Positions 53,069 to 60,572 of a stretch of DNA of 64,000 nucleotides are shown piece by piece. The stretch's first letter is position 1; every line of letters begins with the position of its first letter. The stretch comes from Novosphingobium profundi. Its GTDB lineage: Bacteria > Pseudomonadota > Alphaproteobacteria > Sphingomonadales > Sphingomonadaceae. The notes beneath the pieces were generated by a model. It had not been told where the DNA came from and searched no databases. It saw nothing but the letters and a program-made list of their open reading frames with translations. Both the position numbers and the translations under genes were made by a program. The DNA is taken from assembly GCF_018491765.1 (NCBI RefSeq), contig NZ_JABWCU010000009.1, positions 207,309-271,308 of the forward strand, given 5' to 3'.

Positions 53069-53904
53069 ACGCCACAGAGACAATGAGCCCAGTGCGCCAG
53101 GTCCAGGCCCGGCTCAACTATGCCGTCGACAGCGGCGCGACCAACCGCTTCCATGCGATCAACCACGACCTCGACACTTTCGCACACGATGCGCACCAGG
53201 TCGCGATCTCCAATGCGCGAAGCCTCACCGACGCGCCAAGCCTCGAGCGGGAGGGCTTCATGCTGGCCGACATGCCAACCAGGGTCCGCGACTTTCGGGA
53301 CAGCGCGGAGCTGGAGCGAACCTATTTCGCCGAAGTGATCGCCTTCATCGCCGGCCTGTCGAACGCTGACGCGACTGTCCTGTCCGGTCCGCCTGCGCTG
53401 CGCTTCGGCGAGAAGGCCTCCGCGCGCGATCGCTCCAGCGGGGCCCAGGTGGCCCGGCTCGTCCATTCGGACACCTACAAGTCAGGCACGCAATCCTTCA
53501 CCGAGCAGTGCAACCCGCACCCCGAGCGGACGATCGCGCGAACGGTGCACCACAATATCTGGCGTACCTTCAGCCCTCCGCCGCAGGATCTGCCGCTCGC
53601 GCTGTGCGACTTCCGCTCGGTCGCGCCGACGGACATCATCGGCGCAGAAGCGGCATTCGACAACGCGGCCGGCGAAGTCATCTGGACCTTCGAGGCCATG
53701 CTCTTTGCGTTCAATCCCGCGCATCGCTGGTTCTACTGGCCCGACATGTCGGTGAACGAGGCACTGGTCTTCAAGCGCTACGATTCCGATCCCACGCGGC
53801 CCTGGTTCGTACCGCACACCGCGTTCGAGGATCCGACGGCCCCCGCCGACGCCCCCGCCCGGGCAAGCGTCGAAATGCGCACCATCAGCTATTGGTATGA
53901 ATGA
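53065..53904 (+). CDS. CmcJ/NvfI-family Fe(II)/2-oxoglutarate oxygenase (2)
   Basis: 279-aa paralogue of the preceding protein. Probable metal ligands are His134-Ser-Asp136 (VHSD) and His220 in NPAHRWFYW. The PLALCDFRSV signature and the final KRYDSD segment agree with the family. The two proteins share only the core motifs, so they are not a recent duplication and may catalyse sequential steps or form a heterodimer. Its start overlaps the stop of gene 1, and its stop overlaps the start of the first GST gene, so translation is coupled throughout. Confidence 0.8.
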   Translation: MNATETMSPVRQVQARLNYAVDSGATNRFHAINHDLDTFAHDAHQVAISNARSLTDAPSLEREGFMLADMPTRVRDFRDSAELERTYFAEVIAFIAGLSNADATVLSGPPALRFGEKASARDRSSGAQVARLVHSDTYKSGTQSFTEQCNPHPERTIARTVHHNIWRTFSPPPQDLPLALCDFRSVAPTDIIGAEAAFDNAAGEVIWTFEAMLFAFNPAHRWFYWPDMSVNEALVFKRYDSDPTRPWFVPHTAFEDPTAPADAPARASVEMRTISYWYE

Positions 53905-54692
53905 AGATGACTGAGAAACCCGTACTCTACCACTGGGAGCCCAACGCCAATTCCGGCAAGCCGATGCTGGCACTGGCGGAAAAGGGAGTCGAATTCACGA
54001 GTGTCTACATCGACATGCTCGAATTCGACCAGCACAAGCCCGAGTATCTCGCGATCAATCCGATGGGGACGATCCCGGCGATGACGCACGAGGGGCACCT
54101 GCTCAACGAATCCACCGCAATCATGGAATATGTCGATGCGCGTTTCGAGGGGCCCTCGCTGCGCCCGTCCGACCCGGCCGAACGCTGGAAAATGCGTTGG
54201 TGGATGAAGTACTGCGACCAGTACTACGCGCCCTGCGCGAGCATGGTTGCCTGGGACTTGTTCACCGGCCCGCGCGTGCGCGACAAGGACCCCGAGGAGT
54301 TGAAGGCCCGGATCGATGCCATTCCCCTGGAAGAGCGGCGGATCGCCTGGCGCAAGGCGATCTACGGCCTGTTCAGCGAAGAGGAACTGGCCGAGAGCCG
54401 GCGCCGCGTCATGGAGGCCTCGGCGCTGTTCGAGGCCAACCTGGAAGGGCACGACTGGATCGTGGGCAACACCTTCAGCCTGGCCGACATCAACGCGTTC
54501 AACCTCGTCTACATCCTGCCCCACATGGCCGAGACGATGAAGCTGCCCTCGGTCGATCCGGTGCGCACGCCAAGGACGATGGAATGGCTCAGGCGCATGT
54601 ACCAACGCCCCTCGATCAAGACGATCTGGGCGCTTTCGCGGGGCAGCATGGGCATAGACATCGACGCCGAGGCGAACCGGGAATTTGCCTGA
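53901..54692 (+). CDS. Glutathione S-transferase, LigF-like (1)
   Basis: 263-aa GST related to sphingomonad beta-etherases. The N-terminal thioredoxin-fold domain starts with LYHWEPNANSGKP, keeping the serine (Ser18) of the LigF-type ANS active-site segment. The glutathione-binding ESTAIMEYVD and the C-terminal helical domain with NTFSLADINAF are intact. Likely reactions are glutathione-dependent cleavage of a beta-aryl ether or removal of a leaving group; the substrate is unproven. It overlaps the upstream oxygenase gene by 4 bp (ATGA) and is 22 bases before the second GST. Confidence 0.87.
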   Translation: MKMTEKPVLYHWEPNANSGKPMLALAEKGVEFTSVYIDMLEFDQHKPEYLAINPMGTIPAMTHEGHLLNESTAIMEYVDARFEGPSLRPSDPAERWKMRWWMKYCDQYYAPCASMVAWDLFTGPRVRDKDPEELKARIDAIPLEERRIAWRKAIYGLFSEEELAESRRRVMEASALFEANLEGHDWIVGNTFSLADINAFNLVYILPHMAETMKLPSVDPVRTPRTMEWLRRMYQRPSIKTIWALSRGSMGIDIDAEANREFA

Positions 54693-54714
54693 GCGGACAA
54701 TGGGGAGAGAAGGC

Positions 54715-55485
54715 ATGAAAACGCTGCATATCGCGGACTGGACTCCGCAGGCCCTGTCGGTGGCCCTGACCCTTGCGGAGAAGGGACTGCCCTTCGAGGT
54801 CGAACACCATGACTGGCGCGCGCTGGCACAGGCACTGGAAGGCTTCACCGCGACGCTGGAGCCGGGCAATACGCTGGAGGGCGAATTCCCCCTTCTGGTG
54901 GATGGGGATGCCACGCTGTGCGACAGCCACTTCATTCTCGAATATCTCGACGATGCCTGCCCCGAGCCGGCGCTCCGGCCCGACGACGCCTACGGCCAAT
55001 GGCGCTTGCAAGCTCTCGCCCGCTTCCTGGGCGAGCGCGTGGCCCCCGCCATCGCCTCGCTGGGCGTGTCACGGCGCTTTGCCGATGCCCCCGCAACGAC
55101 ACGCGAAGAGCCGGACATGCTTCGGGCCACGTCGCTCCCGCGCGAACGCCGGGACGCCTGGGCCGCGGCGCTGGCCGGTCCGATCAGCCCGCACCTACGC
55201 GACGAATCGCAGCGCAAGATAGGCCTGTTCCTCGAACGGATCGAAAGCGAATTGGACACCAGCGGCGGACCGTGGCTGCTGGGCACGCGTTTCACGCTGT
55301 CCGACATCGCCGCCTTCGTCCTTGCCAAGCCTGTGTTCGAGGCCAGCCTCGGCGTGGATTTCGCCCCCGGTGCGCGAGCCGCGCGATGGTTCGAACAGGT
55401 TGCCGGGCGCGCAGCGGTTGCATCCGTTCTCGCCGACCAGACGATGGCGTTCCTGCCCGGCCCCGAACACGCGCGCTGGGGGTAA
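54715..55485 (+). CDS. Glutathione S-transferase-like protein (2)
   Basis: 256-aa GST-fold protein. The N-terminal domain resembles GST 1 but the active-site loop is two residues shorter (WTPQALSVAL, with Ser15 near the expected position). The gamma-glutamyl-binding segment is CDSHFILEYLDD, and the C-terminal helices carry GTRFTLSDIAAFV. It is the most divergent of the three. The ATG at 54715 has GGGGAGAGAAGG upstream. Its role may be a later glutathione-lyase step (as LigG in the beta-ether pathway), but this is inference. Confidence 0.8.
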   Translation: MKTLHIADWTPQALSVALTLAEKGLPFEVEHHDWRALAQALEGFTATLEPGNTLEGEFPLLVDGDATLCDSHFILEYLDDACPEPALRPDDAYGQWRLQALARFLGERVAPAIASLGVSRRFADAPATTREEPDMLRATSLPRERRDAWAAALAGPISPHLRDESQRKIGLFLERIESELDTSGGPWLLGTRFTLSDIAAFVLAKPVFEASLGVDFAPGARAARWFEQVAGRAAVASVLADQTMAFLPGPEHARWG

Positions 55486-55490
55486 TCGCG

Positions 55491-56213
55491 ATGATCGAAC
55501 TCTATCACTACGTGCCCGTCGCCAATGGCGGAAAGGTCCTCATGGCGCTCCATGAGAAGGAGATTCCCTTCCGGAGCCATTGGATCGACCTCCATGCCTT
55601 CGAGCAACATTCGCCGGAATATCTGGAGATCAATCCCGAAGGTCAGGTGCCCGCGCTCGTCCATGAAGGACACGTCATCACGCAGACCAGCGTCATCAAC
55701 GAATATCTCGAGGACGCTTTTCCGCATAGCCCGCCGCTGCGACCGAGCGCCCCCCTCGAGGCGGCACGCATGCGGCAATGGAACAAGTATATTGACGATG
55801 TGGTCATGGAAGCCGTGTCGGTCCACGGTTGGCACACCGGGGCAGGCCAGATCGCGCGAGGCTACTCGGACGAGGAATTCGACATTCTGATGGCGCGCGT
55901 TCCCCTGGAAAAGCAGCGGATCAAGTGGCGCCAGGCACGCGCAGGATTCGCGCAGGAGAAGCTCGACGATTGCACGGCGAAAGTAGCCGAGGCGGTGGCG
56001 CGGGTCGAACAGGCGCTGGAACAGGGACCTTGGCTCCTGGGCGAATTCTTCAGTTTTGCCGACATCAATTTCTACGCCTATTGCGGCGGCGGATTGGCGC
56101 GGATGTTTCCGCAGATCGGCAGCAGCGCCACATGCCCGCGCGTGCTCGAATGGGTGGAGAGGATGGAGGCACGGCCCGGCGTGGCCAAGGCACTGGCGAC
56201 AAGCGCGCCGTGA
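55491..56213 (+). CDS. Glutathione S-transferase, LigF-like (3)
   Basis: 240-aa GST whose overall pattern follows LigF closely: INPEGQVPALVHEG, TSVINEYLEDAFP, and the KWRQARAGF segment in the C-terminal domain. The ANS serine of LigF and GST 1 is replaced by glycine (ANGGK), so it may be inactive in the same chemistry, or act as a partner subunit. Start ATG is five bases after the stop of GST 2. It is the last gene of the operon and convergent with the TetR gene. Confidence 0.87.
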   Translation: MIELYHYVPVANGGKVLMALHEKEIPFRSHWIDLHAFEQHSPEYLEINPEGQVPALVHEGHVITQTSVINEYLEDAFPHSPPLRPSAPLEAARMRQWNKYIDDVVMEAVSVHGWHTGAGQIARGYSDEEFDILMARVPLEKQRIKWRQARAGFAQEKLDDCTAKVAEAVARVEQALEQGPWLLGEFFSFADINFYAYCGGGLARMFPQIGSSATCPRVLEWVERMEARPGVAKALATSAP

Positions 56214-56290
56214 TCGCAGCACACCGTCCACCGACCGTGCCTTGAGCGCCAACGCCTCCAAAGCACATGAACCCGAAAAACGTGCCCGTC

Positions 56291-56884
56291 TCAGTCGGCC
56301 CCGTGCGCCGAATGAAAAGCTTCGAGCGCCAGGCGCACGAGGTCGCCGACCTGCGGCCCTTGGGGGCTGTCGAAGCCGGACGCAGCACCATAAGTCAGTT
56401 CGAGAACCATCGCGCCGAGCAATTCGGGTTGCGGGTCGGACCAATTGGACGCGATCGGCATCAACAGGTTCCCCACGTCAGACCATTGCCGGCGAAAGAG
56501 CCCAGCGTGGCGCTCGCCATAAGTCGCGTCGCGCCGGGCCCTGCGAAATATCTCGATGGCCAGGAGGCCCCAGATCGGGTCCGTTGCCCGCCCCTTCGAC
56601 CAGTTCGCCATTCGATCGATGATCTCTCGGGGCTCGGCGACACCCTCGAGCAAAGCCGTGATCTCCTCCACGTCCTGACCGGCATGGCGCTCCAGCAGCT
56701 CGAGGAAGAACTCTTCCTTGCTGGAGAAATTCGAATAGAACGCGCCCTTGCTGAAGCCCGCAGCCTTGGCGATCTTGTCGATAGAGGCCGCCTCGTATCC
56801 TTCACGGGCCACGACTTCCGGCCCCTTTTCCAGCAGGAGGCGGCGCGTACGGGCCTGGCTTTCTTCGCGGGTCAATGCGGGCAA
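56291..56884 (-). CDS. TetR-family regulator, candidate repressor of the island
   Basis: 197-aa TetR-type regulator. The helix-turn-helix is at residues about 25-60 (YEAASIDKIAKAAGFSKGAFYSNF is the recognition part, split here by position). The C-terminal domain has the TetR_C layout. There is no ATG; TTG at 56884 with AGGATAAG upstream is the likely start. It is the last gene of a minus-strand operon whose promoter carries the palindrome at 58198-58211, so it probably represses its own synthesis and the other units with the same site. Confidence 0.87.
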   Translation of the reverse strand: MPALTREESQARTRRLLLEKGPEVVAREGYEAASIDKIAKAAGFSKGAFYSNFSSKEEFFLELLERHAGQDVEEITALLEGVAEPREIIDRMANWSKGRATDPIWGLLAIEIFRRARRDATYGERHAGLFRRQWSDVGNLLMPIASNWSDPQPELLGAMVLELTYGAASGFDSPQGPQVGDLVRLALEAFHSAHGAD

Positions 56885-56893
56885 GCGCTTATC

Positions 56894-57247
56894 CTATAAA
56901 ACGGCAAGGATGCAGGCGATCGACCAGAAAACCATGTATTCGGGGCCACTCTTGTTCCACCGCCAAGCAGGACCATGCATCTTGAGAACGGCGTAGCTCG
57001 CCCCCATCAGGACGAACACGGCCGCTCCTGCCGCAATGTGCGGAAACAGGTTCAAAATCAACCCTGCGGCGGCGGCGAATTCGAGCGCAACGGTCAGTGC
57101 GAGAAACACGATGCCCGGTTTGAGGCCGACCTGCTCGAAGGTCTTGCGCGCCAGAGCCGCGTTGCGAATCTTGAGCAGCGCGTGCGGAAGGAGCCAGACA
57201 CCGCACAGGATACGCAGCAGGTCCTGGGCGCTCACCCCCGCGATCAT
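56894..57247 (-). CDS. DoxX-like membrane protein
   Basis: 117-aa inner-membrane protein with about four hydrophobic segments, similar in layout to DoxX-family proteins. The LRILCGVWLLPHALLK start and LEFAAAAGLIL segment fit the family. It overlaps the stop of the upstream NMT1-fold gene (ATGA) and lies 9 bases before TetR. Its role is unknown; DoxX proteins accompany oxidoreductases and stress genes. Confidence 0.7.
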   Translation of the reverse strand: MIAGVSAQDLLRILCGVWLLPHALLKIRNAALARKTFEQVGLKPGIVFLALTVALEFAAAAGLILNLFPHIAAGAAVFVLMGASYAVLKMHGPAWRWNKSGPEYMVFWSIACILAVL

Positions 57248-58155
57248 CGCAGTGCGTCCTCCAGATAATGGGCATCGAAGACACCCCTGGCCTCTTCGCG
57301 GTGGGCGGGGTCGAGGAGGTTCGCCCGGATCATCAGGTCGATCGAGGTATCAAGCGCGGTGTTCGGCACGGCCATATGGCGCGGCCACATGCCCATGTCG
57401 CGCATGTACAGGAACCCGCGCCGGGCTAGCGCGGCATTGTCCCGGGTCGTGATCGTCTGGAAGATGCAGGCGCAATCATCCTCGTTTTGCGGGTCGTTGA
57501 CGTAATCGTGCGCCCTGTCGAGCGCGGCAAGGAACGGCGCGATGATCCCCGGATTGGCATCCAGCCACGGCTTGTTCCCCAGGATGCCCGCGAAGACGAC
57601 TTCGGGGATATATTCAGGAATCTCCCCGATCAGGTTGTAACCCGCGTCCTGCGCCATGAAGTTCCAGGGGGCCGGTTGGGGCGCCGCATCGATTTCCCCA
57701 TTCTGCAAGGCTTCCCAACGGGAAATGTGGATTCCTGCCAAGGCAAAGCCATAGTCCTGGGGATAGCTCAGCCCCTCGCTGGCCAGCATCATCTGGGTGT
57801 AGATGGCGGTGCCCTCGGTCAGCGAGGACGTGCCGATCGTCTTGCCGGCCAGATCGCGGATGGACCTGATCTCGGGGCGGGCAACGAGTGACATGGGCAG
57901 GCGGTTCGAATTGGACGCGATCATCCGCAGGTTGCCACCTTCCAGGTAGTTCTGGATGGCGCCCTCCGGTGGCGTGATCGCCAGTTCGGCCTCCTCGTTC
58001 AGGACCGCCGCCGTCGCCTTGTCCACCCCGCCCAGCTTGTGAAGTTCGACGTCGAGCCCACCCTCGTCGAAGTAGCCATGCTCGATGGCCACGAAAACCG
58101 GCAGCCAGTTGAAGCCCTGGGCCGCCCCCACGAGGCGGAACGAAATCTTGGTCAT
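57244..58155 (-). CDS. NMT1/SsuA-fold protein without signal peptide
   Basis: 303-aa protein with the type-2 periplasmic-binding fold of the NMT1/THI5 group (LVGAAQGFNWLPVFVAIEHGYF, then AITPPEGAIQNYLEGGN and LAGKTIGTSSLTEG). It starts directly with MTKISFRLVG and has no signal peptide or lipobox, and no ABC permease or ATPase is nearby. It may therefore be a cytoplasmic enzyme, as with 4,5-dihydroxyphthalate decarboxylase, which uses this fold, or a ligand sensor. First gene of the operon with the DoxX-like and TetR genes. Confidence 0.78.
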   Translation of the reverse strand: MTKISFRLVGAAQGFNWLPVFVAIEHGYFDEGGLDVELHKLGGVDKATAAVLNEEAELAITPPEGAIQNYLEGGNLRMIASNSNRLPMSLVARPEIRSIRDLAGKTIGTSSLTEGTAIYTQMMLASEGLSYPQDYGFALAGIHISRWEALQNGEIDAAPQPAPWNFMAQDAGYNLIGEIPEYIPEVVFAGILGNKPWLDANPGIIAPFLAALDRAHDYVNDPQNEDDCACIFQTITTRDNAALARRGFLYMRDMGMWPRHMAVPNTALDTSIDLMIRANLLDPAHREEARGVFDAHYLEDALR

Positions 58156-58197
58156 AGTATCCTCTCACCGGTTCTTTCGTGTTCTGTTGACAATCAA

Positions 58198-58211
58198 ATA
58201 CCATTCGGTAT
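58198..58211. promoter_or_regulatory. TetR-type operator in the divergent NMT1/ADH promoter
   Basis: ATACCATTCGGTAT, a 14-bp palindrome with the same architecture as 46249-46262 and 47653-47666, followed by CTGAAATGAC as at the P450 site. It lies 42 bases upstream of the NMT1-fold gene and 52 bases upstream of the ADH-like gene, so one site can control both. Confidence 0.7.
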
Positions 58212-58263
58212 CTGAAATGACAACGGGGTCGATAAAGCGGCTCGAAAGGGAGAAGGAGACGTC

Positions 58264-59376
58264 ATGGGCGACATGATGCGCGCGGCTCGCATGCACGCAG
58301 TGGGCGGAGCCATGCAGATCGACGAGGTGCCAAAGCCCGTCGCAAGCGGAAGCAATGTGGTTGTCGAGGTGGCGACCTGCGGCATGGTCCCCAACCTCGG
58401 CAACGTGCTCAGGAACTGGCCCGAATGGTGCCCTCACCTGCCCCAGCCCAAACTGCCGGCGATTTTCGGGCTCGATCCGGCCGGGGTGGTTCGCGAAGTC
58501 GGCGAAAACGTGATCGGAATTCGCCCGGGAGACCGCGTCTACGTCAGCCCGGTGCGCAGCTGCGGAACCTGCCCCGCCTGCCTCGACGGCAAGCGGACGC
58601 AGTGCAACTACATGACGTTCAACGGCTACTTCGGATTCCAGGAAAATTCGCAGGTTCTCTACCAGCAGTATCCCCACGGCGGCTTCGGCGAATACATGCT
58701 CGCTCCGGCCTACTCCCTGGTGAAGCTGCCCGACAACGTCTCATTCGAGGATGCCTCGCGGCTAGGCTACCTGGGAACGGCTTATTCGGCGCTGAAGAAG
58801 GCCGGCCACATGGCTGGCCACTCGGTCCTGATCAACGGCGGAACCGGCACCCTGGGGCTCGGAGCGGTCCTCTTCGCGCGCGCCATGGGAGCCACCCGGA
58901 TCCTCGTGACCGCGCGCAACCGCGAGCTGCTCGAGCGCGTGCGCCAGCTCGACCCGACGCGCATCGCGGCATTCTCGACACTCGACGGCGAAATCCGCCC
59001 CTGGGTCCTGTCTCAGACCGACGGGCAAGGCGTCGACTACATGCTCGATACGCTGGGTGCTGTGGCTTCGCTCGAGGTCATGGTCGATGCCATGCGCTCG
59101 GTGCGCCGAGGCGGGCGGATCGTCAACATCGGCGGAACGGCCGGCGATATCACGTTCGACATCAAGTGGTTGATGGATGATCAGATCACCCTTGAAGGAT
59201 CGGTCTGGTTCACCACCGCAGAAGGCTATGAAATGGTCGAGATGATGCGGACCCGCCTCGTCGACGTGACCGCGTTCGAGCACCGCAAGCACCCGCTCGA
59301 CGAGATCAACGCGGCGATCAACGGCGTGGGCCAGGGAGACGGCGGCTTCACCAGCTACATGGTCACCCCGCGATGA
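58264..59376 (+). CDS. Zinc-alcohol-dehydrogenase-like oxidoreductase
   Basis: 370-aa medium-chain dehydrogenase. The structural-zinc loop has four cysteines (CGTCPACLDGKRTQC). At the catalytic-zinc position the expected GHE is replaced by GLD (FGLDPAGVV), although Cys60-type region ATCGMVPN keeps a cysteine, so canonical catalytic zinc binding is doubtful. The Rossmann motif is NGGTGTLGLGAVLF with TARN after the second strand. It could be an NAD(P)-dependent dehydrogenase or an enone-type reductase. It overlaps the cupin gene as ATGA, and its promoter carries the TetR-type site. Confidence 0.85.
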   Translation: MGDMMRAARMHAVGGAMQIDEVPKPVASGSNVVVEVATCGMVPNLGNVLRNWPEWCPHLPQPKLPAIFGLDPAGVVREVGENVIGIRPGDRVYVSPVRSCGTCPACLDGKRTQCNYMTFNGYFGFQENSQVLYQQYPHGGFGEYMLAPAYSLVKLPDNVSFEDASRLGYLGTAYSALKKAGHMAGHSVLINGGTGTLGLGAVLFARAMGATRILVTARNRELLERVRQLDPTRIAAFSTLDGEIRPWVLSQTDGQGVDYMLDTLGAVASLEVMVDAMRSVRRGGRIVNIGGTAGDITFDIKWLMDDQITLEGSVWFTTAEGYEMVEMMRTRLVDVTAFEHRKHPLDEINAAINGVGQGDGGFTSYMVTPR

Positions 59377-59924
59377 ACACCGCAAGATCGGCGCCACGCC
59401 GGGTCGTGACCGGCGTGCGCGAAGGCAAGTCGGTGTTCCTCAGCGACGGCGAGATGCCCAATTGCCACCACTATCTGGGCTGGCCGGGTTTCATGACCTC
59501 GGTCGCGTGGACAACGGCGGCGGTCCCCACGATCGAGCCGGGGGACCTGGCCGAAGCGGCCCGCCCCGGATGCGAGGTCCTTCCCGGCCCAGGCGAGACC
59601 CGGCTGATGTTCGTCCGCTTTCCGCCCGATTCCGTTTTTGCCGATCCGCGCTTCGACGCGGCGGTGCTGGACAAGGAGCAGGCTTTCCACCTCAACTCGC
59701 TTTCGCGCTGTTTCGAGAGTGAGGATCCCGGGATGCATCGCACGGCGAGCCTCGATTACGACATCGTCCTCGAGAATGAGATCTGGCTGGAACTCGATGA
59801 CGGCGAAACGCGCCATCTGGCGCAAGGGGACGTTGCGATCCAGCGCGGAACCCGACACGCCTGGCGAAACAAGTCGGACAAGCCCACAACCATGTGCTTC
59901 GTCCTCATTGGCGCGCAGACTTAA
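59373..59924 (+). CDS. Cupin-domain protein
   Basis: 183-aa protein with a C-terminal cupin core (about residues 125-180). The first motif lacks the usual histidine cluster and the second is GDVAIQRGTRHAWRN, with the conserved histidine. It may bind a metal or the substrate and assist the dehydrogenase. Its ATG overlaps the ADH-like stop by 4 bp. End of the catabolic island; sequence to the right is remnant-rich. Confidence 0.85.
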   Translation: MNTARSAPRRVVTGVREGKSVFLSDGEMPNCHHYLGWPGFMTSVAWTTAAVPTIEPGDLAEAARPGCEVLPGPGETRLMFVRFPPDSVFADPRFDAAVLDKEQAFHLNSLSRCFESEDPGMHRTASLDYDIVLENEIWLELDDGETRHLAQGDVAIQRGTRHAWRNKSDKPTTMCFVLIGAQT

Positions 59925-60053
59925 CTGAGTAACCCCTGTAGCAAGCCTTCCTGACGACCAAGAAGCTCGCAGGAGATCACGTGACCCTGAAACGTCCCTA
60001 GTTTTCTGGACGCGCTCCGCTTTCAAAATCCGCTGCTTTTCGAACTGCTTGGG

Positions 60054-60353
60054 TTACAGCGTCCCGTTCCTGACCTGCTTGCGCACAGGGTCGTAGAAGA
60101 TCTCGATGTAGTCGAACACGTCCTGCCGGGCTTCCTCGCGCGTTTTGTAGGTCCCGCGCCGGATGCGTTTACGCTTGAGCGAGGAAAAGAAGTTCTCGGC
60201 TACCGCGTTACCTTGGCAGTTGCCGCGCCGGCTCATTGGATGCTCAAGATTGTGAGCTCGGATGAAGATCGCCCAGTCCATGCTGGTGAACTACGAGCCT
60301 CGATCCGAATGGATAGGCGCTCGCTGCTTTAGCTTGCGCCGCCATCGCGACCA
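60054..60353 (-). pseudogene. IS3-family transposase remnant (C-terminal integrase core)
   Basis: The minus strand encodes the end of an IS3-type transposase: IHSDRGS, then FTSMDW, SRRGNC, NAVAENFFSSLKRKRI and TREEARQDVFDYIE. An in-frame TAG at 60291-60293 replaces the glutamine codon of the SDRGSQ motif, and another stop bounds the frame near 60354. The N-terminal part is missing and the extreme C-terminus (FYDPVRKQVRNGTL) is aberrant. It is not a functional transposase. The longest uninterrupted piece is 60054-60281. Confidence 0.85.
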
Positions 60354-60524
60354 TCACCGGCCCCAAGCTGATGGAAGTCGGGAGCATCCTTGATGCCCAT
60401 TTCGTGTGCCGAGATAAGGCCCTTGGACAGGCCGCCATTCGAAAGCTCGAAAAGCGCCATTCTCCCAAACAAGCCCCCAAACGCCCTTCGAGCGTCCAAC
60501 CTTCACCCGAGAATAGGCGATAAA

Positions 60525-60547
60525 AAACCCCGGAAAAACCGGGGTTT
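60525..60547 (-). terminator. Terminator of a lost tRNA gene
   Basis: On the minus strand AAACCCCGG-TTTTT-CCGGGGTTT forms a 9-bp hairpin followed by TTTTTTA, a classical Rho-independent terminator. It lies directly downstream of the tRNA 3' end at 60553-60569. Confidence 0.7.
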
Positions 60548-60552
60548 GTAGG

Positions 60553-60569
60553 TGGTAGCGGAGGAGGGA
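60553..60569 (-). other. tRNA 3'-end fragment (probable attachment-site scar)
   Basis: The minus strand reads TCCCTCCTCCGCTACCA, which has the form of the end of a T-stem and acceptor strand with discriminator base and CCA, and is followed by its terminator. The body of the tRNA is missing: the sequence continues as unrelated DNA at 60571. This is the expected footprint of an element that integrated into a tRNA gene and duplicated its 3' end. I cannot assign the tRNA species. Confidence 0.5.
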
Positions 60570-60572
60570 TTG

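Noticed and set aside
60317..60523. An open plus-strand frame over the IS3 remnant, ending in a Lys/Pro-rich tail
   Set aside because: It could be the tail of a lost gene, but it has no start signal near its beginning and I recognise no family. It lies antisense to part of the transposase remnant.
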